Origin: Micromonospora terminaliae
GTDB taxonomy: Bacteria > Actinomycetota > Actinomycetes > Mycobacteriales > Micromonosporaceae
Length of the DNA stretch: 64,000 nt
Assembly (NCBI RefSeq): GCF_009671205.1
Contig: NZ_CP045309.1
Span: 3,596,001 to 3,660,000 of the forward strand
Reading direction: 5' to 3'
Shown here: piece by piece, positions 32,940-46,746 of the stretch
Layout of the letters: the number at the start of each line of letters is the position of its first letter
Position numbering within the stretch: position 1 is the first letter of the stretch
The notes under the pieces: generated by a model
The model's input: only the letters and a program-made list of their open reading frames with translations
What the model was told of the DNA's origin: nothing
Database searches by the model: none
Translations under genes and position numbers: made by a program

Positions 32940-32968
32940 GGGCCCGCTCCGGTCCCGGGAGCGGGCCC
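32940..32968. terminator. Bidirectional terminator downstream of the M1 peptidase
   Basis: An 11-bp perfect stem (32940-32950 with 32958-32968) and 7-nt loop sit between the peptidase stop and the convergent membrane-protein stop at 32975. Confidence 0.8.
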
Positions 32969-32974
32969 CGCCGG

Positions 32975-33487
32975 TCAGGCCGGCACGGGCGTGGCCGGGG
33001 CCGGCGCCGCCGCCTCGACCGCCCGGATGTGCCGGTAGGCGAACCAGAGCGGCGGGAACGCGCCGACGGCGAAGGAGAGGTCGACCAGCGTCCAGAACCA
33101 CGGGATGTCCCGCAGCGGCCCGCAGATCAGCGCCAGCGGCACGATGCCGGCGCAGGCGATCATGCCGAGCTGCACCACCCAGACGTTGCGCACCGGGTCG
33201 CGCAGCGGCCCCCAGAACGCCACGGCGAGCACCAGGTGCGCGAAGGCGAGCCAGTCGGTGCCGTAGAGCATGAACGGATAGCGCTCGCCGGTCTCGACCA
33301 GGCCGGTGTGGACCCGCTCGATCCAGGCCACCAGCGCCGGGAACTGGCCGGCGAGCGGGTCCAGCGCCCGCAGCAGCCAGCGCACCTCCAGTTCCAGGGG
33401 GAACGCCGTCACCCCACTGAGGAACAGACCCACCACCACGACCCAGAGCCACCGGCGGATGCGCCGGAGGCGTACCTCGACGTCCAT
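32975..33487 (-). CDS. Small polytopic membrane protein, function unknown
   Basis: A 170-residue protein with about four hydrophobic segments (WLWVVVVGLFLSGVTAFPLE, LAFAHLVLAVAFWGPLR, VVQLGMIACAGIVPLALICG, FWTLVDLSFAVGAFPPLWF) and short charged loops. The conserved-looking YGTDWLAFAHLVLA region suggests a real family but I cannot name it. It has the same orientation as the MFS gene upstream and lies 92 nt from it. No enzymatic motif is seen. Confidence 0.8.
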   Translation of the reverse strand: MDVEVRLRRIRRWLWVVVVGLFLSGVTAFPLELEVRWLLRALDPLAGQFPALVAWIERVHTGLVETGERYPFMLYGTDWLAFAHLVLAVAFWGPLRDPVRNVWVVQLGMIACAGIVPLALICGPLRDIPWFWTLVDLSFAVGAFPPLWFAYRHIRAVEAAAPAPATPVPA

Positions 33488-33578
33488 GCCCGCAGCGTAG
33501 TGACGATCTTCGCGCCGTCGGGCCCCGCGTGGCCCGGCGGCGGCATGACCTCGCTCACCCCGGCCGGGCGCCGCCTGG

Positions 33579-35231
33579 TCAGGCGGCGGGGCAGCCGTCG
33601 CGGTGCGCGAACGGCGACCGCAGCCCGGTCCACCGGGAGCGGCGACTGCCCCGGTGCGGCGCGCAGCCCGCGCAGTCCTGGTCCGCGCGGACGGCCCGGC
33701 CCGACCGGAGCCGGCCGGCGCCGGGACGCGCGCCCGGCAGCGCCACCGGTGACGCGCCGGCCAACACCGTCGGGCGGGGCAGCGCCACGGCGGTCGCGGC
33801 GGCCAGACCGGCGTCGGCCGGGCGGACGACCCGGGCGGCGCCGGTCGCGGCGATCAAACCCGCACCGGCCGGGCGGACCACCCGGGCGGCGCCGGCGGGT
33901 ACGGCGCCCAGCACCGCGCCGGCCGGGCGGACGACCCGGGCGGCCGTGGCGGCGGCCCGGCGGACCGGGCGGGTCGCGGGCGCGGCCAGCACCCGGTTGA
34001 ACCGGTGTGCCAGCCGGCGCTCGCGGAGCCGGTCCAGGGCCACCCCGGCCGCCGCCGTGGCGACGGCGGTGATCGTGCCGGCCAGCACCAGGGTCTGCCG
34101 GGGGCCGGCGTGCTCGGCCAGCCAGCCGAGCAGCGGCGCACCCACGGCCGCGGACACCGAGCCGGTGACCGCCAGGGCGGCCAGCACCCGGCCGCGCATG
34201 GCGTAGTCGGTGTCGAGCTGGGCCCGGGCGCCGACCGTGGTGTCGATGACCACCGCGGCGGCGGCCACCGGCAGGATCACGGCGGCGAAGCTCAACGTGC
34301 CCGGGGCCAGGCCGGCGACGATCTGCAACCCGCTGGCGAGCAGACCGGCGCCGACCAGCACCGCGTAGCTCAGTTCCGGACGGCGGGCCGCGAACAGGGC
34401 ACCGAGCACCGTGCCGACGGCGAAGACGGTGGACAGCACGCCGTAGCCGGAGGCGCCGCCGTGCAGCGGCCCGTCGCTCATGGCGGCCATGGTGACCTGG
34501 TAGTTGCGGCCGAGGCTGCCGAGCACGAAGGACAGCGCCAGCGCGACCAGCACCACGGGCTGGCGTCTCAGGTAGCGGAAGCCGGCCCGGATGCCGCCGT
34601 CGGCCGGGGCCGCGCCGGCCGGTGCGGGCTCACCGGCGTGCCGCTCCCCCTCGCGTACCGCGAACAGCGCCACGACGACCGCGACGAAGCTGACGGCGTT
34701 CGCCGCGAAGAGCACGGCGGGGCCGACCGCGGCGACCACGACGGCGCCGAGGCTCATGCCGAGGATCCGCCCGGCGGAATTGGTGAGCGAGCCGAGCGCA
34801 AGGGCGTTGCCGAGGCTCTCCCGGTCCACCAGCGTGGAGGCCCAGCGGCCCATCACCGGGCCCTCGACGGCCGACACCGCGCCGGTGACCAGGGAGATCG
34901 CGAAGATCGCCGGGAGCCCGCCGGTGCCCGTGATCGCCACCACGGCCAGCGCGGCGGCGAGCAGTGCGTGCGCGGCCTGGGCGCCGATCAGCAGCGGCTT
35001 GGCGGGCAGCCGGTCGGCCAGCGTGCCACCCCAGACGCTCAGCACCAGCGTGGGCAGCGCCTGGAGCAGGACGGTGAACCCCATGGAGGTGGCCGACCCG
35101 GTCTGCGCCAGCACGTACCAGTTGACGCCGAGGACCTGCATCCAGGTCCCGATGACCGACACGAATCCGGCCGCGGCCCAGATCCGGTAGTTGCGGTGGC
35201 GCAGCGCGGCGAACGTGGCGCCGAGTGCCAT
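33579..35231 (-). CDS. MFS transporter (enterobactin-exporter-like) with repetitive C-terminal tail
   Basis: A 550-residue major facilitator with about 12 membrane segments in the first 430 residues; it opens LRHRNYRIWAAAGFVSVIGTWMQ, typical of the MFS_3 / EntS-like group. ATG at 35231. After residue 430 there is an unusual 120-residue tail, Arg/Ala/Pro-rich, with three copies of AARVVRPA(G/D)A, coded by near-identical DNA at 33817-33945. The last 30 residues carry two cysteines. The tail is highly basic and probably cytoplasmic. No partner gene fixes the substrate; export of a metabolite or drug is likely. Confidence 0.9.
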   Translation of the reverse strand: MALGATFAALRHRNYRIWAAAGFVSVIGTWMQVLGVNWYVLAQTGSATSMGFTVLLQALPTLVLSVWGGTLADRLPAKPLLIGAQAAHALLAAALAVVAITGTGGLPAIFAISLVTGAVSAVEGPVMGRWASTLVDRESLGNALALGSLTNSAGRILGMSLGAVVVAAVGPAVLFAANAVSFVAVVVALFAVREGERHAGEPAPAGAAPADGGIRAGFRYLRRQPVVLVALALSFVLGSLGRNYQVTMAAMSDGPLHGGASGYGVLSTVFAVGTVLGALFAARRPELSYAVLVGAGLLASGLQIVAGLAPGTLSFAAVILPVAAAAVVIDTTVGARAQLDTDYAMRGRVLAALAVTGSVSAAVGAPLLGWLAEHAGPRQTLVLAGTITAVATAAAGVALDRLRERRLAHRFNRVLAAPATRPVRRAAATAARVVRPAGAVLGAVPAGAARVVRPAGAGLIAATGAARVVRPADAGLAAATAVALPRPTVLAGASPVALPGARPGAGRLRSGRAVRADQDCAGCAPHRGSRRSRWTGLRSPFAHRDGCPAA

Positions 35232-35402
35232 GAGTCTTTCCCCGTCCAGACGGTGACACGACGAAGCCGGACCCCCGCGGGTCCGGCCAGCGCCCAAGTC
35301 TGGCGGCGGTCAAACCTACCGACGACAGTTGGTGAGGGGGTTCACGAGCCGGGTCGGGCGGCCGGTACGGGCCGGGCACGAACCGGATCCGGACGCCACG
35401 AC

Positions 35403-35427
35403 ACCCCGGTCCGGCAGGGACCGGGGT
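35403..35427 (-). terminator. Terminator downstream of gltD
   Basis: ACCCCGGTCC (35403-35412) pairs perfectly with 35418-35427 around a five-base loop, starting 18 nt beyond the gltD stop on its coding strand. Confidence 0.8.
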
Positions 35428-35444
35428 GCCGGTGACGCGACGGG

Positions 35445-36945
35445 TCAGCGGGCGGCGAGCGGCTGCCGCGCCGGGTCGACCGGCGCCGGCAGGGTCCCGG
35501 CCCCACCCAGGTACGCGTGGATGGCCGCGGCGGCGGCCCGGCCCTCGGCGATCGCCCACACGATGAGCGAGGCGCCCCGGTGCATGTCCCCGGCCACGAA
35601 CACGCCGTCGGCGCCGGTCTGCCAGTCGGGGCGGGCGTCCACCGCGCCCCGGCCGTTGCGGGCCACCCCGAACTGGCCGAGCAGGGGCTGCTCCTCGGTG
35701 CCCTCGAAGCCGATGGCGAGGAGCACCAGGTCGGCCGGGATCTCCCGCTCCGAGCCGGGCAGGGACGTGACGATCCGCCGGCCGTCCACCTTCTCGACGG
35801 TGACCTCGGCGATCCGGACCGCCCGGACCTGGCCGGTGCCGTCGTCGACGAACTCCTGCACCGCCACGGCGAAGACCCGCTCGCCGCCCTCCTCGTGGGC
35901 CGGGTAGCTGCGCAGCACCCACGGCCAGGTGGGCCACGGGTCGCGCCCGGCGTCCCGGTCGGCCGGGGGCTCCGGGTAGAGGTCGAGCTGGTGCACCCCG
36001 GCCGCGCCCTGCCGGTGGGCGACGCCCAGGCAGTCGGCGGCGGTGTCGCCACCACCGATGATCACCACGTGCTTGCCGGCCGCGTCGATCGGCGTGCCGT
36101 CGGGCAGGGTGGCCAGGGCGGGCTTCCCCTCGCCCGCCGCGGCGACCACCCGGTTCGCGGCCACCAGGTGCGCCATGGCCTGGTGTACGCCCCGCAGCTC
36201 CCGCCCCGGCGTCGCCGGGGTGTCCCGGCCCTGCAGCGCGCCGCAGGCGAGCAGCACGGCGTCGTGCTCGGCGCGCAGCTGCTCGGCGGTGACGTCCACC
36301 CCGACCTCCACGCCGGCGCGGAAGCGCACCCCCTCGGCGGCGAGCTGGGCCAGCCGCCGGTCGACGTGCCGCTTCTCCAGCTTGAAGTCGGGGATGCCGT
36401 ACCGGAGCAGGCCGCCGAACGCGTCGTCCCGCTCGTACACCGTGACGGCGTGGCCGGCGCGCGCGAGCTGCTGCGCGGCGGCGAGCCCGGCGGGGCCGGA
36501 GCCGACCACGGCGACCGACCTGCCGGTCTGGGCCGGCACCGGCTGCGGGCGCAGCCCGCCCCGGGCCACGGCGGCGTCGGCGATCTCCACCTCGACCTGC
36601 TTGATGGTGACCGGCTGCTGGCCACCCAGGCCGAGCACGCAGGCCGCCTCGCAGGGCGCCGGGCAGAGCCGCCCGGTGAACTCGGGGAAGTTGTTGGTGG
36701 CGTGCAGCGACTCCACCGCGGCGTCCCAGTTGCCGGTGCGGACCAGGTCGTTCCAGTCCGGGATGCGGTTGCCCAGCGGGCACCCGTCGTGGCAGAACGG
36801 GATGCCGCAGTCCATGCACCGGGTGGCCTGCTCGCGGATCAGCTCCTCGCCGGCCGGCGGGTAGACCTCCCGCCAGTCCATGATCCGCACGGGGACCGGA
36901 CGGCGGGCGGGCAGCCGCCGGTCGTAGCGCAGGAAACCGTTCGGG

Positions 36946-36953
<8 letters not shown>
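35445..36953 (-). CDS. gltD: Glutamate synthase (NADPH) small subunit
   Basis: This 502-residue flavoprotein takes electrons from NADPH and passes them via FAD and Fe-S clusters to GltB. The N-terminus has the [4Fe-4S] cysteine motifs [17 protein letters not shown] and [12 protein letters not shown], then the FAD-binding [15 protein letters not shown] and the NADPH-binding [16 protein letters not shown] at 36953 overlaps the last codons of gltB by 8 nt; the ribosome site AGGAGG lies inside gltB, six nt before the start. Length is slightly above the usual 480 residues. Confidence 0.97.
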
Positions 36954-41610
<4,657 letters not shown>

Positions 41611-41744
41611 CGGGCCTCCTGTCGTCACTCAGGTTGGAACATGGTGGGGACGACGTCGGCCCTCGGGGGTTTTATTGAGTCTACGTTAGGGCTTCCGGCG
41701 CAAGGCCAGTTCAGATTGATCACACTTCCAGAATCTGGGACGTG

Positions 41745-41759
41745 TAGTCTCGCGCGGTG
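41745..41759 (+). promoter_or_regulatory. Leaderless promoter of the GNAT gene
   Basis: A -10 TAGTCT (41745-41750) stands six bases before the GTG start at 41757, so the transcript should begin at or next to the start codon. No ribosome site is present. The 128-nt gap to gltB also holds the gltB promoter, for which I see no convincing hexamers. Confidence 0.45.
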
Positions 41760-42602
41760 GATGTCGTACGCGCTGACGTGCTCGACCGGTTGGAGCGGTT
41801 CTACGACGCCGTGCCCCGTGACGTGGCCCGGACGGAGGAACACGGCGGTCTGGCACTGTTCGTCCGCGACGGCGCCGGTTGGCCGTTCTACGCCCGCCCC
41901 CGCCCCGGCGCCACCGCGCCGCCCACGCTGGCCGACGTGACCGCCGTCCGCGCCCGGCAGCGCGAACTGGGCCTGCCCGAGGCGTTCGAGTGGGTGCACG
42001 AGATCACCCCGGACCTGCTGGCGGTGGCCCGCTCGGCCGGGCTGAGCGTGCTGGAGGCGCCGCTCATGGTGCTGGAGCCGGACCACCTGCCCGACCCGGC
42101 GACCCTCAGCGACGTACCCGTGCGGGTGCTCGACCCCGGCGACCCCGGCTTCGCGGCGGACGTGGCGCTGCGGCGGGCCGTGGCCGCGGTCGGCTTCTCG
42201 CACGGCGGAACCGCGCGCGGCGAGGCGGGCCCGGCCGAGCGGGACGCCGCCGTCTCCCGGCTGGACGTGGCCGCGCTGGAGGAGGAGGCGGTCCGCATCG
42301 CCGACGGCCGGCGCATCTCGGTGCTCGCCGAGACCCCCGCCGAGGGTGCGCTGGCCAGCGGCATGGCCATGCGGGTCGACGACGTGGCGGAGATCGCCGG
42401 CGTCGCCACGCTCCCGGCCGCCCGCCGGCGCGGCCTCGGCGCGGCGGTGACCGCCACCCTGGCCCACCGGCTGCGCGCCGCGGGCACCGACCTGGTGTTC
42501 CTCTCCGCCGGCAGCGAGGAGATCGCGCGGGTCTACCTGCGGGTGGGCTTCCGCCGCGTCGGCACCGCCTGCATCGCCGAACCCACGGCGGTGATCGGCT
42601 GA
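41757..42602 (+). CDS. GNAT family N-acetyltransferase
   Basis: A 281-residue acetyltransferase. Residues 1-100 are a divergent N-terminal domain (degenerate GNAT half); the C-terminal half has the acetyl-CoA loop ARRRGLGAAVTATLAHRLRAAG and the terminal AREYLR-like segment EEIARVYLRVGFRRVG. The start is a GTG that seems to be leaderless. The gene is divergent from gltB. The substrate is not predictable. Confidence 0.88.
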   Translation: MDVVRADVLDRLERFYDAVPRDVARTEEHGGLALFVRDGAGWPFYARPRPGATAPPTLADVTAVRARQRELGLPEAFEWVHEITPDLLAVARSAGLSVLEAPLMVLEPDHLPDPATLSDVPVRVLDPGDPGFAADVALRRAVAAVGFSHGGTARGEAGPAERDAAVSRLDVAALEEEAVRIADGRRISVLAETPAEGALASGMAMRVDDVAEIAGVATLPAARRRGLGAAVTATLAHRLRAAGTDLVFLSAGSEEIARVYLRVGFRRVGTACIAEPTAVIG

Positions 42603-42642
42603 CGCCGGTGTCCTCGTGCCCTTGGCCTGGGCCGTGAAGCGG

Positions 42643-43830
42643 TCAGGCCGGCGGGTGCCAGGAGGCGGCGGCGGTGGCCGCCGTGTTGCGCAGGCGCGGG
42701 CTGATCGTGCCCAGAGCGGCGTCGCGGGCGCGCAGCGCCAGCCGGCCCCGGGTCTGGAGGACGGCCGACATCCGGCGGGTCTGCCGCACCATGGTGGCCG
42801 CGCGGGGCCGGCGCAGCCGGTCATAGGCGGTCACCGCGTCGGGAAGCCGGGACTCCCGCAGCAGCGCCGACAGGGTGGCCGCGTCCTCGAAGGCGAGGCA
42901 CGCGCCCTGCCCGAGGTGCGGCGGCATGGCGTGTGCGGCGTCGCCCAGCAGCACCACCCCGCCCGGCCCGGCCGGGAACCCGTACGCGCGGGGCAACGGG
43001 CGCAGCTCGCGGATCTCCTGCTGCACCACGTCGGCCGGGTCGGTCGCGTCGAGGAGCGTCGCGATCGGCGCGGGCCAGCCCGCGTACCAGCGCTTGAGCA
43101 GGGCGAGCTGCGTCTCCGGCGGCTCGGGGCGGGGCGCACCGGCGGCGGTGGCCACCCAGTAGATGCCGCCCCGGCGGGAGGCGCCCGCGGTGCCCCGGTC
43201 GCCGAGCGAGGCGGCCACGAAGCGGTAGCCCGCGCCCAGCGTCTCGCCGTGCACCGGCTGGTCGTCGGGGAGCTGCGGGGCCCGGTACCAGGGGATGACG
43301 GCCCGCCAGGCGGCGCAGCCGGAGCTGACCACCGCCGTTTCCGGGGCGAGCTGCCGGCGGATCTCGCTGTCGGTGCCGTCGGCCGCGACCACGAGGTCGG
43401 CCTCGACGGTGTGCCGCCCGTCGCCGACCGCGGGACGCTCGCCGGGCACCGCCCGCACCGTGCGCACGTTCACCCCGGTGCGCAGCTCCACCTGGTCGCC
43501 CAGGCCCGCGATCAGCGCGTCGTGCAGGTCCTCCCGGTGGACCACCACCGGCATCCGGTCGGCCGGGGTGGGGCGCGGCTGCACCAGCCAGTGCCCGTCG
43601 GGGCGGCGCACCCCGCCGTCGGGCAGCGGGGTGGCGATCGCGTCCAGCCCGGCGCCGAGGCCCAGGGCGCGCAGCGCGCGTACCCCGTTGGGCCAGAGCA
43701 CCACGGCGGTCGTCTCGGGACGGACCCGGTCGGCCCGTTCGAGGAGGGTGACCCGCCAGCCGGACCGGGCCAGCGCTCCGGCCGTCGCCAGCCCGCCGAG
43801 GCCGGCGCCGACCACCACCGCGCTCCGCAT
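42643..43830 (-). CDS. FAD-dependent monooxygenase (PHBH-like)
   Basis: A 395-residue class A flavin monooxygenase. Visible are the Rossmann motif VVVGAGLGGLATAGALARSG, the DG motif region LVVAADGTDSEIRRQL, and GDAAHAMPPHLGQGACLAFEDA, which contacts the FAD ribityl chain. Members hydroxylate aromatic or polyketide substrates using NAD(P)H and oxygen, or act as zeaxanthin-epoxidase-like enzymes. ATG 43830 has GGGGGAG close upstream and is 11 nt from the lgt stop, so it is probably the second gene of an lgt operon. No pathway partner is near. Confidence 0.92.
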   Translation of the reverse strand: MRSAVVVGAGLGGLATAGALARSGWRVTLLERADRVRPETTAVVLWPNGVRALRALGLGAGLDAIATPLPDGGVRRPDGHWLVQPRPTPADRMPVVVHREDLHDALIAGLGDQVELRTGVNVRTVRAVPGERPAVGDGRHTVEADLVVAADGTDSEIRRQLAPETAVVSSGCAAWRAVIPWYRAPQLPDDQPVHGETLGAGYRFVAASLGDRGTAGASRRGGIYWVATAAGAPRPEPPETQLALLKRWYAGWPAPIATLLDATDPADVVQQEIRELRPLPRAYGFPAGPGGVVLLGDAAHAMPPHLGQGACLAFEDAATLSALLRESRLPDAVTAYDRLRRPRAATMVRQTRRMSAVLQTRGRLALRARDAALGTISPRLRNTAATAAASWHPPA

Positions 43831-43841
43831 GACTCCCCCGC

Positions 43842-45137
43842 TCAGCTGTCCCGGTCGGCGGGGCGGGCGCCGCCGGCGCCGGCCCGGTCCTGGCCCGTCC
43901 GGTCCTCGTCCGGCAGCACCTTGCCGGCCGGCTCGCGCTCCGCGTCGGTGGCGGCCCGGTCGGCCGCACCGGTCGCGGCCACGTCCGTCTCGTCGGTCCC
44001 GGCCCGGTCCGCCTCGTGGGTGGCGCCGGTCGCGTCGCGGTCGGCCTCGTCGGTCGCCGGCGCGTGGGTGGCGTCGGTCGCGTCGCGGTCGGCCTCGTCG
44101 GTCGCCGGCGGCTCCTCGGCCGGGACCTCGCCGGACTCCTGGTACGTGCGGAACTGCTCCTCGGACACCACCCGGTAGCCCTCCGGCGCGACCGGCCGCG
44201 CCCCGGCCTCCCGCGCCGAGAGGTCGACCTGGGACACGTCGCCGCCCGCGGGCGGGACCGGGGCGGCCGGCGTGCCGACCGGGATCAGGTATTCGCGCGG
44301 CCCGCGCACCCGCACGAAGTACGCCAGCGCGCCGAGGAAGACCAGCGCCGCGGTCCAGACGTTGAGCCGCACGCCGAGGATGTGGTTGGCCTCGTCGGTG
44401 CGCATGAGCTCGATCCAGAACCGTCCCGCCGTGTAGCCCATGACGTAGAGCGCGAAGGCCCGGCCCCGGCCCAGCCGCAGCTTCCGGTCGAGGACCAGCA
44501 CCAGCGCCGCGACGCCGATGTTCCAGAGCGCCTCGTAGAGGAAGGTCGGGTGGTAGAGCCCGGGCTGGAGGACCGGGTTGCCGGCGTCGTCGCGCAGCGC
44601 GTGCCCCGGGTTGTCCGGGTCCATCACGTGGACCTCCAGACCCCAGGGCAGGCTGGTGCGCCCGCCATAGAGCTCGTTGTTGAACCAGTTGCCGACCCGG
44701 CCCACGGCCTGCGCCAGCGGCAGCCCCGGCGCCAGCGCGTCGGCCACCACGGCGAACGGGATGCCCAGCTGCCGGGCGGCGAACCAGGCGCCGACCGCGC
44801 CCCCGGCCACCGCGCCCCAGATGCCGAGGCCGCCCTCCCAGATGGCGAACGCCTTGAGCGGCTGGCCGTCGGCGCCGAAGTATTTCTCCGGCGAGGTGAT
44901 CACGTGGTAGAGCCGGGCGCCGATGATGCCCGCGGGCACCGCCCAGACGGCGATGTCGAGCACGGCGCCCGGAGCGACGCCGCGGCGGCGCAGCCGGTAC
45001 TCGGTGACCACGCAGGCCACCACGATGCCGACGATGATGCAGAGCGCGTACGCCCGGATCGGAACCGGTCCGAGCTGCCAGACGGCGGTGCCGGGGCTGG
45101 GCAGGGCCGCCAGGGGGGTCATCGGGGCGAGGGTCAC
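43842..45137 (-). CDS. lgt: Prolipoprotein diacylglyceryl transferase with acidic repeat tail
   Basis: A 431-residue enzyme that transfers diacylglycerol from phosphatidylglycerol to the lipobox cysteine of prolipoproteins at the membrane. The Lgt signature VGRVGNWFNNELYGG is present, as are about seven membrane helices and the essential-region H in YHPTFLYEA. From about residue 300 on the protein carries a long Asp/Glu/Ala/Thr-rich cytoplasmic tail, including two 16-residue copies coded by 48-bp direct repeats at 44016-44063 and 44064-44111. I give the GTG at 45137; ATG 45122 is also possible and neither has a good ribosome site. The liv and other lipoproteins of this window are its substrates. 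Confidence 0.95.
   Translation of the reverse strand: MTLAPMTPLAALPSPGTAVWQLGPVPIRAYALCIIVGIVVACVVTEYRLRRRGVAPGAVLDIAVWAVPAGIIGARLYHVITSPEKYFGADGQPLKAFAIWEGGLGIWGAVAGGAVGAWFAARQLGIPFAVVADALAPGLPLAQAVGRVGNWFNNELYGGRTSLPWGLEVHVMDPDNPGHALRDDAGNPVLQPGLYHPTFLYEALWNIGVAALVLVLDRKLRLGRGRAFALYVMGYTAGRFWIELMRTDEANHILGVRLNVWTAALVFLGALAYFVRVRGPREYLIPVGTPAAPVPPAGGDVSQVDLSAREAGARPVAPEGYRVVSEEQFRTYQESGEVPAEEPPATDEADRDATDATHAPATDEADRDATGATHEADRAGTDETDVAATGAADRAATDAEREPAGKVLPDEDRTGQDRAGAGGARPADRDS
44016..44111. repeat. 48-bp direct repeat inside the lgt tail
   Basis: Two adjacent 48-bp units (44016-44063, 44064-44111) differ at only two positions seen by eye. They keep frame and encode a 16-residue Asp/Ala/Thr-rich block, so copy number can change without breaking the gene. 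Confidence 0.9.
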
Positions 45138-45204
45138 GGGTGCACACGGTACCGGTGCGGACCGTGCTCGCGGCACCCCGGTACGGCCGGGTTCGCGGGT
45201 CGGA

Positions 45205-45243
45205 TGACTTCTGGTTTGCGCGGTCGTAGGCTCTTTGTCCATG
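45205..45243 (+). promoter_or_regulatory. Leaderless promoter of the NUDIX gene
   Basis: TAGGCT (45227-45232) lies eight bases before the ATG at 45241, with TGACTT (45205-45210) 16 nt further upstream. There is no ribosome site, so translation from a leaderless transcript is likely. Confidence 0.5.
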
Positions 45244-45837
45244 AGCGCGCTCACCTGGGCGGTCGCCGCGGTCGTCACCGACCCGTCCGGCCGGGTGCTG
45301 CTCTGTCGGCGTTCCGGCGGCAGCCGACGGTGGGCGCTGCCCGGCGGGCGGCTGCGCCGCGACGAGAGCCCACCCGCGGCCGCGCGCCGGGAGATCCGCG
45401 CCGAGACCGGCTGGGAGGTCGAGCTGATCGACCTCGTCGGCCTCTACCGGGTCGGCGACCCGGCCGCTCCCCCGCCCCCGGCCGGCCACTGCGGGGCCCT
45501 GCCGGACGTGCTGGTGCACGTGTTCCGGGCCCGGACGCTCGGCACGGCGCCGGTCGGCGGCCCGGCGGGCGGCTGCCACCTCGACTGGCACCCGCCGGAC
45601 GCGCTGCCCGAGGCGCTCACCCCGGCCACCCGTGCCGCCGTCGCCGACGCCCTGGCCGGCCGCTCCGGCGTCCTCCGCGACCCGGCCCCGGCGGGAGGCG
45701 CCGCCGTGCCGGCGGAAGGCTCCGCCACGCCAGCGGAAGGCTCCGCCGCGCCAGCGAGAGGCTCAACCTCGCCGGCCGCCGAGGCGGCCCCGCCCGAACA
45801 GCGGTCCGGGGGCGAGCTGGGCACAGCCCGCCGCTGA
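45241..45837 (+). CDS. NUDIX hydrolase
   Basis: A 198-residue NUDIX protein. The Nudix box starts at GGRLRRDESPPAAARRE and continues IRAETGW; the core REUxEE reads RE-I-R-A-E, so the first Glu of the EE pair is Ala while the second metal-binding Glu is kept. Substrate would be a nucleoside diphosphate linked to X. From about residue 140 there is an Ala/Pro/Gly tail with repeats of (P/T)AEGSA(T/A)PA, which is probably disordered. The ATG appears leaderless. It is divergent from lgt and is followed by a repeat-rich non-coding stretch. Confidence 0.9.
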   Translation: MSALTWAVAAVVTDPSGRVLLCRRSGGSRRWALPGGRLRRDESPPAAARREIRAETGWEVELIDLVGLYRVGDPAAPPPPAGHCGALPDVLVHVFRARTLGTAPVGGPAGGCHLDWHPPDALPEALTPATRAAVADALAGRSGVLRDPAPAGGAAVPAEGSATPAEGSAAPARGSTSPAAEAAPPEQRSGGELGTARR

Positions 45838-45895
45838 CCGCCGCCGGGAACCGGCTGCACCGCCTTCCCGCAGACCGGTCGCGAGTACCCCAGGC

Positions 45896-46024
45896 AGGTC
45901 CGCGAGCGCCTGTCGAGCTAATGACACAGGCGACTCACGCCCGGACAGGCCGCGGGCGACCGTGGCTACGGCGGGCGCCGCCAGGTCCGCGAGCGCCTGT
46001 CGAGCTGATGACGCAAACGACTCA
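45896..46024. repeat. Two direct 42-nt repeats upstream of the palindromic array
   Basis: 45896-45937 and 45983-46024 share AGGTCCGCGAGCGCCTGTCG, then AGCT, then a region with about five changes, ending CGACTCA. Their GCCTGTCGAGCT part is the inverse of the AGCTCGACAGGC end of each unit in the following array, so the two repeat sets are related. Confidence 0.8.
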
Positions 46025-46143
46025 GCCGTCGGAAGACCAACCCTGGGCCGCGCCGGGAAGCCAGCGGAGACGCGCGGGCTGACGGGCGCGGGTGAGGATC
46101 AGGCGCGGTCGGCGAGTCGGGAGGCGTCCCGCACGGTCACTCC

Positions 46144-46612
46144 ACGTCGCCGAGGTGGCGGTATCCAGGGGTGCGGGAAACCGCCACCTCGGCGAGCCGG
46201 AGCGGGCGACCGACCCAGCGGCGGCGCACGACGTCGCCAACGACTCAGCTCGACAGGCAACCCGGCAGCACCGGGCGGGGCAGCCGGCGAGCCGAGGGGC
46301 GTCCGCGCAGCCACTCCACGTCGCCGAGGTGGCGGCCTCCAGGGGTGCGGGAAACCGCCACCTCGGTGAGCCGGAGCGGGCGACGGACCCGGCGGCGGCG
46401 CACGACGTCGCCAACGACTCAGCTCGACAGGCAACCTGACGGCGCCGAGCCGGGCAGCCGGGCGAGCCGGACGGCGTCCGCGCAATCGCCCCACGTCGCC
46501 GAGGTGGCGGTATCCAACGGTGCGGGACACCGCCACCTCGGCGAGCCGGAGCGGGCGACGGACCGACGGCGGCGCACGACGTCGCGAACGACTCAGCTCG
46601 ACAGGCACGCTG
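46144..46612. repeat. Three tandem units (about 175 bp apart) of a palindromic repeat
   Basis: Each unit begins with a hairpin (16-bp arms TCGCCGAGGTGGCGGT and inverse): 46148-46163/46181-46196; 46322-46336/46356-46370 (arms slightly shorter, one change); 46497-46512/46530-46545. A conserved 65-70 nt follows, ending CGACTCAGCTCGACAGGC. Spacers of about 57 nt are less conserved. The array is within a 909-nt stretch (45838-46746) with no believable gene on either strand, between the NUDIX gene and trpA. The hairpin core GAGGTGGCGGTATCC is shared with the 12-kb palindromes. Confidence 0.9.
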
Positions 46613-46746
46613 ACAGGATGCCGTCGGCCCGCTAGAGCATCCGGCGTGGGATCACCGCCGTGACGACGGGACGGGCGTCGGCGAGGGGCCACGGACGCCG
46701 CATCGGGGCCGGGAAGCGGGCCGCCGGGGCGGCCCGGCGGACCCGG

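Noticed and set aside
46144..46612. CRISPR-like array
   Set aside because: Units are about 118 nt with 57-nt partly conserved spacers and only three copies; no cas genes lie nearby. The structure is a tandem palindromic repeat.
45838..46746. Several open frames of 100-245 codons in the repeat region
   Set aside because: All are rich in Arg, Pro, Ser and His, repeat with the DNA units, lack ribosome sites, and give no recognisable fold.
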